NCBI GenBank assembly: GCA_028284845.1
Contig: JANQQY010000536.1
Span: 1-5,226 of the forward strand
Source: Spirochaetales bacterium
GTDB taxonomy: Bacteria > Spirochaetota > Spirochaetia > DSM-27196 > SLST01
Length of the DNA stretch: 5,226 nt
Direction of reading: 5' to 3'
Part shown: positions 1 through 5,226 of the stretch, piece by piece
Numbering within the stretch: the stretch's first letter is position 1
Layout: every line of letters starts with the position of its first letter
Program-made: the position numbers and the translations under genes
Notes under the pieces: generated by a model
What the model was told of the DNA's origin: nothing
The model's database searches: none
The model's input: only the letters and a program-made list of their open reading frames with translations

Positions 1-1497
1 TGCCAGGCTCTGGCGTCGCACGAAGTCCGACGGTACGCGAGATGCGGCCGACTTGCCCAACTCGAGGAAGTGTCCAAGGACTCGGTTCTGCCGAACACGC
101 AGCGTCGTGATGCCGGTCCGCTCCCGCTCGGACTCTACATACTCCTCCAGTACCTGACGGCTTCCCTCGTGCAGAGTTCTGAGCCGATCGAGATCCGGGT
201 CAAATCCGGATCGGATGACACGCCCTTCGCTCAATACCGTTGCCGGCTCATCAACGAGGGCGCTGTCGAGCAGATCGGCCAATTCGCTCAGTCGTTGGCT
301 CCTCTCCCCGGCATACTCCTGGAGGAATGAGAGTCCACTGGTTTTGATGCCGTCGAACTCGGCCCGAATGCGTTCGGAAGCGCTGATCGTCGATCGGATG
401 GCTACCAGATCCTTTGCGTGCGCCCTCCCTTGGCTGAGGCGCGCGGTGAGCCGTTCAAGATCGAGTATTCCGGAGAGCTCGCGACGGACAGCCGTGAGAA
501 GCGCTTGATCGCCCTTGAGCCGCGCAACCTCCTCTTGTCGTGAAACGATGCTCGATCTGTCGCTGAGCGGAGAGAGGATCCATCGGCGGAGCATTCGCGC
601 GCCCATTGTGGTTCGTGTGTCTCGCAGTGTCTCAAGCAGGGTGTATCGCGTGGAGCCGTCGTGCATGTTCGCCACGAGTTCGAGGTTCCGGATCGTGTTC
701 TCATCCAGTCCGACGTTTGTTTCCTGATGCGAGACGGTCAGGGCAAGAATATGGCGCAGAGGCGCGCGAGTTGTTTCTCTGACATAGGTAAGCAAGACAC
801 CTGCCGGAAGCGGGAGATGAGATTGCTCGTCGATTCCAAAGGATTTGAGATTTGACACGCCGAGAGTGGTCGTTAGGGCGGTGCGCGCGGCGGCCAGATC
901 GTACTCCCAATCCTGATACTCGGTTCGGACCGGGTTAGCGGAGTCAAGAATTCGAGCAAGTTCGTCGTCCGCAAGGAGCGAATGCTGGACGAGCGCCTCG
1001 CGCGGTTCGAGTCTTGCGAGCTCACGTCGAAGTGATGCCCAGCCGGACTCCCGGGAGAGGTTTGAGAGCCCCATTTCGCCGGTAGAAACGTCAAGGAATG
1101 CGAGGTAGCTACCGCTCGAGTCTCGTGCGATGGAAACGATAAAGTTGTTGCTGTCCGGGAGGTAGTCTTCTCTTGTTACGGTTCCGGGCGTGATGACTTC
1201 GACGACCTGCCGGTCCGCAAGCCCCTTGCCGTCCGGGAGCGAGACCTGCTCGCAGATCGCCACGCGTCTTCCCTCTTCGATCAGCCGCGCGATATAGCGC
1301 GTGGCTGAATGGTGGGGTACCCCGCACATGGGCACCCCTTGCCGGCTCGTCAGCGTCAGGCCGAGGATTCGCGACGCCTCCTGTGCGTCGGTCCTGAACA
1401 TCTCGTAGAAGTCCCCGAGCCTGAAGAAGAGGATTGCGTCAGGGTGTTCTTCCTTGATGCGGACATACTGCCGCATCATCGGAGTGAGTTCTGGCAT
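1..1497 (-). CDS. mutS: DNA mismatch repair protein MutS, N-terminal part (cut by the window edge)
   Basis: MutS recognises base mismatches and small loops in DNA as a dimer and recruits MutL. The reading frame is open from the ATG at 1497 to the left edge, giving 499 residues of a family usually about 850-900 long. Domain I (about residues 1-110) carries the mismatch-reading Phe-x-Glu motif as F30-Y31-E32 within GDFYEMF, then PMCGVPHHS (56-64), AICEQV (80-85) and VITPGTVT (101-108). The connector domain is roughly 115-250. The core starts near N261 with ENTIRNLEL and the typical TTMGARMLRRWILSPL segment (296-311). The clamp region follows, with GFDPDLDRLR (431-440), ERERTG (457-462), NRVLGHFLEL (471-480) and RRQSL (494-498). 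The Walker A/B ATPase domain lies beyond the window, so integrity of the 3' half cannot be judged. The start overlaps the skp stop by one base and lacks a Shine-Dalgarno sequence, suggesting coupled translation. Family assignment is certain; MutS1 rather than MutS2 is clear from domain I. Confidence 0.97.
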   Translation of the reverse strand, partial: MPELTPMMRQYVRIKEEHPDAILFFRLGDFYEMFRTDAQEASRILGLTLTSRQGVPMCGVPHHSATRYIARLIEEGRRVAICEQVSLPDGKGLADRQVVEVITPGTVTREDYLPDSNNFIVSIARDSSGSYLAFLDVSTGEMGLSNLSRESGWASLRRELARLEPREALVQHSLLADDELARILDSANPVRTEYQDWEYDLAAARTALTTTLGVSNLKSFGIDEQSHLPLPAGVLLTYVRETTRAPLRHILALTVSHQETNVGLDENTIRNLELVANMHDGSTRYTLLETLRDTRTTMGARMLRRWILSPLSDRSSIVSRQEEVARLKGDQALLTAVRRELSGILDLERLTARLSQGRAHAKDLVAIRSTISASERIRAEFDGIKTSGLSFLQEYAGERSQRLSELADLLDSALVDEPATVLSEGRVIRSGFDPDLDRLRTLHEGSRQVLEEYVESERERTGITTLRVRQNRVLGHFLELGKSAASRVPSDFVRRQSLA

Positions 1498-1499
1498 TA
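1495..1499 (-). promoter_or_regulatory. TAATG stop/start overlap between skp and mutS
   Basis: Read on the minus strand, the skp stop TAA (1499-1497) shares its last A with the mutS start ATG (1497-1495). The roughly 20 bases upstream of the ATG are GC-rich and contain no recognisable AGGAG-type site. Reinitiation by ribosomes finishing skp is the likely way mutS is translated. The overlap is seen directly; the coupling is inferred from this common arrangement. Confidence 0.75.
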
Positions 1500-2030
1500 G
1501 CGGCCGCGTCTGAGCAGCTCGGCCACAATCTCCTCTGTGATGTCGACCACCTCCGGGTTGTACCAGAAGAGTCCATCGCCAAGCAGCGTCTCTTCGAGCA
1601 CTATCGTGAACCCATTGTCCTCGGCGACAAACTCAACGACGTCGTAGAGTGCAATCACAAAGTCATCGCCCTGGAGCGCCTCTCTCAGTGCGGGTTCCTG
1701 TGCGAGCCACCGTTCACGAATCGCCAGAATATCTGCCTCGATCGCCTCAATGTCTTCTCGGAGTCGCTGCGCCGTCCGGGCGTCGTTTCGATCGAGGGCG
1801 TTTGCACGGCGCGTCTGGAAGTCTTGCAGGTTCGCCTCGAACCGAGCGAGCTGATCGCGATACTCCTGCCGCGCGTCGAGATACTCCTGAAAGAGTGCCG
1901 AGTCCTGATAGTAATCCAGTTGCACTCGTTCCAGATTGAACACCGCAACGGTAGTGAGTTGCTCGGCGCCTGCAAACGCGAGTACAAGAAGGCCAAGGCC
2001 GAGAGCCAGGTGTGTTCGCTTTTTACTCAT
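1497..2030 (-). CDS. skp: Skp/OmpH-family periplasmic chaperone
   Basis: A 177-residue exported protein of the OmpH/Skp family, close to the usual length (E. coli Skp is about 160). Skp trimers hold unfolded outer-membrane proteins in the periplasm and deliver them to the BAM complex. Residues 1-22 form a signal peptide: MSKKR, a Leu/Ala-rich core, and an A-G-A cleavage site before E23. The mature protein opens with the family's first beta strand (TVAVFNLERV, 27-36). A long charged helix with many Arg, Glu, Asp and Gln follows at about 45-118, matching the coiled-coil tentacles of Skp. The chain then returns to the body domain with GFTIVLEE (140-147) and NPEVVDITEEIVAEL (158-172), the usual OmpH ending. 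It has no cysteine. It starts 8 nt after bamA with a strong ribosome binding site and overlaps mutS by one base. The family call is firm; the exact client range is inferred from the BamA neighbour. Confidence 0.93.
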   Translation of the reverse strand: MSKKRTHLALGLGLLVLAFAGAEQLTTVAVFNLERVQLDYYQDSALFQEYLDARQEYRDQLARFEANLQDFQTRRANALDRNDARTAQRLREDIEAIEADILAIRERWLAQEPALREALQGDDFVIALYDVVEFVAEDNGFTIVLEETLLGDGLFWYNPEVVDITEEIVAELLRRGR

Positions 2031-2035
2031 GGAGA

Positions 2036-2040
2036 CTCCT
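2036..2040 (-). promoter_or_regulatory. Ribosome binding site of skp, overlapping the bamA stop codon
   Basis: AGGAG on the minus strand, 5 nt upstream of the ATG at 2030. Its first two bases are the last two of the bamA TAG stop (2041-2039), so termination of bamA and initiation of skp happen at practically the same spot. It fixes the skp start. Confidence 0.85.
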
Positions 2041-4675
2041 AAAAGAGATTCGCCCCAATCGAGAAAACAAAGTCGAGTCCGCCGGTCGCGTCGTTGTCGG
2101 AATTGAACAACTCTCCTTGCTGCCAGTCGACGGTGCCGTCTGAGTTCACGCGGAATCTCTTTGCAAGATAGACCCGAATGGGGAACTGCGGGATCGTGAA
2201 TCGCAATCCGGCTCCAAATCCAAACATCATGTTGTTGATCCCGGTCGATCCGATCTGGGACGGGTCATCATAGATGGCGACTGCGTCGAAGAACGAATCC
2301 AACCAGAGAATCTGTTCCACGATTGGGGAGCGAAGCTCAATCCAGTTGTTCCAGAGCGCTTCGCCTCCGGTGATCGGATCCCAACCGCGCGCGATGAACA
2401 TCTGATTGGTTGCCAGCAGATCGCCACCGGCGACCGGCTGTTCTTCATCTCGATACGCGGCCGGTACCCAGAACGTGGGAAGGACGAACGAGATGTCCGA
2501 ATGCAGGGCCAGCACGGTTTTCCACGACCACCAATCGAATACCGGCACATCCCAGAGCGTGAAGTAGGCTTCGCCGGTGGAGTCGGTGCGGATGAAGTGA
2601 CGATCTCCGAGCAGGAATCCACCGGTGAATGCAACACTCTGGCTGAAGATGTATCCCGACTCCGGACTAAGCACTTGTCCGCGGCGGCGGTCGAGGGTTC
2701 CGGTGAGCCCCCATCGATTGATCAATTGGAAGTCGCGGTTACTGTCCCGTAGCTCTGGATCAAAGGCGCGGAACTGCGTGGGATCGTAGTCGATGTAGTT
2801 GAGCGTGGAACGCAGACTGGTCGAGAGGTTGAGGTTGCCGAGCGGTGTTCGGAACCGGTAGCCGGTGTTCGCACCAATCCCGATGCTCCACTCCGTGTAG
2901 TTCATCTCGTACTGGTCCGGAATGCCCTCATTGTTGAGCAAGGCGAACTGGTAGTCGGTCACAAGGTCGTAGGTCTCAATCGCACTCTCTGTTACGGAGC
3001 CTGGGAAGATATCACCCGCATCGTAGGTCGTACCGCTTCCTTCGGGATACTCGGTACCGTCCTGGCGGAAGACGTAGTAGCCAAGAAACGGGTCCGGCAC
3101 AGCGTTGATCTCGTCGCCGGCGAAGATCGGCAGGAGGATGTCCTGGGGAATGCCGCTGCGCAACGCACGGTTGAAGCTGACATCTGCGCCAAGCGACCAT
3201 CGCCTGCCGGTAAACCATCGCTCGAGAAAGTTGACCGAGACCGACTGCTCAAACGGCGAGAACTGACCTTGCGCACCGAGCGTCTGACCCTGCCCGCGGA
3301 AGTTTCGATCCTGCCATCCGATCTGAGCGGAGATGGGAAACTCGGAGCTACCGCCGAACGCCACACCAAACTGAATATCCGCCGTCTGCGCTTCTTCTAC
3401 GTTCAGGATCAGTTCCATGAGGCCGTCCGCGGTACCGATGGGGGTTTCCGGATTGATGGCCGTGAAGTATTGAAGGTTGTTCAGGTTCTGAATGCCTTCG
3501 CGGATTCTTGAGACGCTGAATACGTCGCCCACTTGGAGCGGGATCTCCCGAAGAATAACCTCGTCAGCGGTCTTGTCGTTTCCCCTGATCGCGATGTTCT
3601 CAATGTGCGCGCGTGGTTGCTCAACGATTTGCATTGTCACGCCAATCGTCAGCGCTTCCTCGTCACGCTCTTCTGTGATGTTGAACCCGTTGAAGATATA
3701 GCCGCTCTGGTAGTAGAGATCCTGAACTGCTCCAAGGCCCTCTTGGAGTCGAAGTGCGTTCAGAAGCGCCTCGTCTCGCACCCGAACAAGCTCGCGAAGC
3801 TGTTCGTCATCAAAGATTGAATTGCCCTCGAAGGTGATGCCGGAGAGGCTGTACTGGTCGCCCTCCTCGATGTAGACGGTGATGATAAGAAAGGTGCGGT
3901 CGGCCTCTTCGTCCCGTTCGGTTTCCTGGACGACGTCTACGACCTGTGCATCGATGTATCCACGTTCACGGTAGTAGTCCGTGATTCGGATCTGATCCTC
4001 TTCAAGCGTCCTGTCCTGGTAGACGCCGGAGTTGAAGATGCTCTGTTGCTTGGTGTCCATCTGGCCACGAAGCGTTGACGCGGAGGCGAAGGTGTTGCCT
4101 GAGAAGTTGATCTCCCGAACGGTTACCTGCCGCCCTTCGCTGATCGTGAACACCAATCGGGTCTCGGTCTGCACGCCGGCATCGTCGGTCTCCACACGAC
4201 TGGTCACATCAACGTCAGGATACCCACGTTCCAGGTAGAGATTGATGATTGCCTGTTCGTCGAGTTGCCGGCGAGCCAGGGTGATCATGTCGCCCTCGGT
4301 CAGTAGCACTTCGCTTCGAAGGTCGGTAGTTCGCACGCGACGATTGCCGACAAACTCCACCGCATCGATCGTGGGCCGCTCTTCAACGGTGAATCGGATA
4401 ATCACCCCATCTCCCGATTCCGGGCGGACCGCCTCAGGAAGAACGCTCGTGAAGAAGTCGAGCGCGTAGAGTCGTCGCTGGAGTTCCTGAAAGCCTCGGT
4501 CGGTGAACGGTTGATCTATGTATGGTTCAACAATCGGATCAAGGTCCTCGTCTGAGACCGACGAGAGGCCAACAAAGCGGATGTCTCGAATGGTCTGCCC
4601 GACGTACCAGGGCCCGTCCTGAGCGAACGTGCTGACGGCGAGGAGAAGCAGAAGAATCGGCAGAGTTCGTCGCAT
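2039..4675 (-). CDS. bamA: Outer membrane protein assembly factor BamA (Omp85 family)
   Basis: BamA is the essential barrel that folds and inserts beta-barrel proteins into the outer membrane. The product has 878 residues (T. pallidum BamA is about 837, E. coli 810). The start at 4675 is chosen because it has AGGAG 5 nt upstream and opens a signal peptide (MRRTLPILLLLLAVSTFA, likely cleaved before Q19). Five POTRA repeats follow, near 26-98, 103-180, 184-270, 275-351 and 355-428, each beginning with a strand such as DIRFVG, AVEFVGN, EINFSGN, GITFEGN or IAIRGN. The barrel starts at about 434 (IQFGVAFGG). The conserved L6 motif appears as ARGW (762-765), followed by GGEALWNNWIELRSPI (770-785). 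The last strand, LDFVFSIGANLF (867-878), ends in Phe, the classical beta-signal. The loop after the fifth strand (about 505-592) is unusually long and acidic. The protein is acidic overall (about 133 Asp+Glu to 69 Arg+Lys by hand count), has only four lysines and no cysteine. Its neighbours tamB and skp are functional partners. Confidence 0.97.
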   Translation of the reverse strand: MRRTLPILLLLLAVSTFAQDGPWYVGQTIRDIRFVGLSSVSDEDLDPIVEPYIDQPFTDRGFQELQRRLYALDFFTSVLPEAVRPESGDGVIIRFTVEERPTIDAVEFVGNRRVRTTDLRSEVLLTEGDMITLARRQLDEQAIINLYLERGYPDVDVTSRVETDDAGVQTETRLVFTISEGRQVTVREINFSGNTFASASTLRGQMDTKQQSIFNSGVYQDRTLEEDQIRITDYYRERGYIDAQVVDVVQETERDEEADRTFLIITVYIEEGDQYSLSGITFEGNSIFDDEQLRELVRVRDEALLNALRLQEGLGAVQDLYYQSGYIFNGFNITEERDEEALTIGVTMQIVEQPRAHIENIAIRGNDKTADEVILREIPLQVGDVFSVSRIREGIQNLNNLQYFTAINPETPIGTADGLMELILNVEEAQTADIQFGVAFGGSSEFPISAQIGWQDRNFRGQGQTLGAQGQFSPFEQSVSVNFLERWFTGRRWSLGADVSFNRALRSGIPQDILLPIFAGDEINAVPDPFLGYYVFRQDGTEYPEGSGTTYDAGDIFPGSVTESAIETYDLVTDYQFALLNNEGIPDQYEMNYTEWSIGIGANTGYRFRTPLGNLNLSTSLRSTLNYIDYDPTQFRAFDPELRDSNRDFQLINRWGLTGTLDRRRGQVLSPESGYIFSQSVAFTGGFLLGDRHFIRTDSTGEAYFTLWDVPVFDWWSWKTVLALHSDISFVLPTFWVPAAYRDEEQPVAGGDLLATNQMFIARGWDPITGGEALWNNWIELRSPIVEQILWLDSFFDAVAIYDDPSQIGSTGINNMMFGFGAGLRFTIPQFPIRVYLAKRFRVNSDGTVDWQQGELFNSDNDATGGLDFVFSIGANLF
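2042..2077 (-). other. C-terminal beta-signal strand of BamA
   Basis: The last 12 codons encode LDFVFSIGANLF, with alternating hydrophobic residues and a terminal Phe. This is the pattern by which the BAM machine recognises its substrates, BamA included. It shows that the 3' end of the gene is intact. Confidence 0.85.
4622..4675 (-). other. Signal peptide of BamA
   Basis: Residues 1-18: two Arg at the N-terminus, an uninterrupted Leu/Ile/Ala core, and a T-F-A end before Gln19. There is no Cys, so this is a signal peptidase I type and not a lipoprotein signal. It is the main reason to prefer the ATG at 4675 over the in-frame upstream ATG at 4840. Confidence 0.85.
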
Positions 4676-4680
4676 TATGT

Positions 4681-4685
4681 CTCCT
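4681..4685 (-). promoter_or_regulatory. Ribosome binding site of bamA
   Basis: AGGAG on the minus strand, separated by 5 nt (ACATA) from the ATG at 4675. It lies in the 28-nt gap after tamB and supports the start chosen for bamA. Confidence 0.85.
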
Positions 4686-4703
4686 GAAGCATCAATATAC
4701 CCG

Positions 4704-5226
4704 CTAGTACGTGTATTCCCATGAGAAGCTGACCGTATTGTCGGACAGGAAGAGTGTGCTTGGGTCCCGCGGGAAGAAAGACCACTCGAGCAGGAAAAAC
4801 GGTGTCTGTAGCTCGAGCCCAAGTTCAGACTCCACTTCAATCCCTGTCAGACTCTGAGTCCCGGCCTCATCCTGTTCCATCGCTCGCATCTGGACGAGCA
4901 ACTCAAGGAAGAGATCGGTTCCCAGATATTTGCCCATAAAGAGCGTTGTATTGTCGAGGTACTGTCCAAGAGAGGGTGTCTGGCTGTCAAGGGGCAGATC
5001 GGCGTTCTGATCGATCACGCCGCGAAGAAGGTTCTGAAAGAGCTGTGTTCGGATGCTGAAGAGATCGAGTTGGAGTGTTTCCCGGACCGTGCTCTCGAAC
5101 CCACGAATAATTCCATACTGGGTCACCACGTCACTGGTGAGGAGCACCGCCTGGGAGAGGTCGATGGGGTCGCCCTCCTCGCTCACAAACACCGTGCCAC
5201 CAAGGAGTGTGAGTATCGCAGCCTCC
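4704..5226 (-). CDS. tamB: TamB-like protein (DUF490/AsmA family), C-terminal end only
   Basis: The frame is open from the right edge to the TAG at 4706-4704, giving the last 173 residues of a protein that is normally well over 1000 residues long. TamB proteins are anchored in the inner membrane and span the periplasm as a long beta-taco groove; they assist outer-membrane protein assembly and lipid transport and contact an Omp85 barrel through the C-terminus. The fragment shows features of that C-terminus: a strand (ILTLLGGTVF, 4-13), an amphipathic segment with SQAVLLTSDVV (24-34) and LDLFSIRTQLFQNLL (53-67), then short strands MGKYLGTDLFLELLVQM (97-113), GIEVESELGLELQTPFFLLEWSF (128-150) and a final aromatic strand VSFSWEYTY (165-173). 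No in-frame stop or convincing start lies inside the fragment. The assignment rests on this pattern plus the position directly upstream of bamA, as in treponemes. No cysteine and one lysine are present. Confidence 0.82.
   Translation of the reverse strand, partial: EAAILTLLGGTVFVSEEGDPIDLSQAVLLTSDVVTQYGIIRGFESTVRETLQLDLFSIRTQLFQNLLRGVIDQNADLPLDSQTPSLGQYLDNTTLFMGKYLGTDLFLELLVQMRAMEQDEAGTQSLTGIEVESELGLELQTPFFLLEWSFFPRDPSTLFLSDNTVSFSWEYTY

Noticed and set aside
215..508. Plus-strand open frames opposite mutS (also near 70-330 and 515-727)
   Set aside because: Their products are Arg/Ser-rich antisense translations with no recognisable motif, and the minus strand encodes a conserved MutS throughout.
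2031..2038. Possible terminator or regulatory hairpin between bamA and skp
   Set aside because: The gap is only 8 nt and is used by the ribosome binding site; there is no GC stem followed by a T-run.
2227..2637. 136-residue minus-strand frame inside bamA (similarly 2992-3369 and 3012-3218)
   Set aside because: These are out-of-frame shadows of the BamA barrel, with Ser/Arg/Pro-biased composition and no initiation signal.
3533..3820. 95-residue plus-strand open frame opposite the POTRA region of bamA (also 3269-3511 and 4032-4238)
   Set aside because: They lie fully antisense to well-conserved POTRA codons and have no known domain or clear ribosome binding site.
4694..4699. TATATT on the minus strand upstream of bamA, resembling a -10 box
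   Set aside because: No TTGACA-like hexamer lies 16-18 nt upstream (atggga is found there), and the implied leader would be only about a dozen bases. An internal promoter is possible but not supported.
4676..4840. In-frame 55-codon upstream extension of bamA from the ATG at 4840
   Set aside because: It overlaps the tamB end in another frame, is Ser/Arg/His-rich with two Cys unlike the rest of the protein, and would bury the signal peptide. The ATG at 4675 has its own AGGAG site.
5190..5192. GTG at 5192 as a possible start of a separate 162-residue gene
   Set aside because: The frame stays open to the window edge, and the upstream residues (ILTLLGGT) continue a strand typical of the TamB C-terminal domain. 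It is an internal Val codon.

Overview
The window carries four protein genes, all on the minus strand and tightly packed, with almost no non-coding DNA. In transcription order (right to left) they are the 3' end of a tamB-like gene (AsmA/DUF490 family), a complete bamA, a complete skp/ompH-type periplasmic chaperone gene, and the 5' 499 codons of mutS, which runs off the left edge. The gaps are 28 nt (tamB to bamA), 8 nt (bamA to skp) and a 1-nt stop/start overlap (skp to mutS). This looks like one transcription unit.

The order tamB-bamA-skp-mutS is the one I recall from spirochaetes: Treponema pallidum TP0325 to TP0328 are TamB-like, BamA/Tp92, OmpH and MutS. Together with the divergent, acidic BamA, it suggests a Spirochaetaceae-type bacterium. 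Base composition is moderately GC-rich, so a free-living or environmental spirochaete (Spirochaeta sensu lato and relatives) fits better than Borrelia. This assignment rests on synteny and protein character; no search was run.

Layout: 1-1497 is mutS (domains I, II and part of the core/clamp; the ATPase domain lies outside the window). 1497-2030 is skp/ompH with a signal peptide and coiled coil. 2039-4675 is bamA, with a signal peptide, five POTRA domains, a 16-stranded-type barrel and a C-terminal Phe. 4704-5226 is the tamB C-terminus. Clear AGGAG ribosome binding sites precede bamA and skp; mutS has none and probably depends on translational coupling.

Three genes form an outer-membrane biogenesis module. 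Skp would chaperone unfolded outer-membrane proteins across the periplasm, BamA would insert them, and TamB would bridge the inner membrane to BamA or a BamA-like partner for lipid transport or assembly. MutS is a cytosolic mismatch-repair protein riding on the same transcript.

I see no mobile element, CRISPR array, RNA gene or evident new defence system. The points worth a second look are the remodelled BamA loops (very long acidic L3, minimal L6), the RGW variant of the L6 motif, the severe lysine depletion of all four proteins, the replacement of the usual downstream lpxD by mutS, and a shortened loop in MutS domain I.
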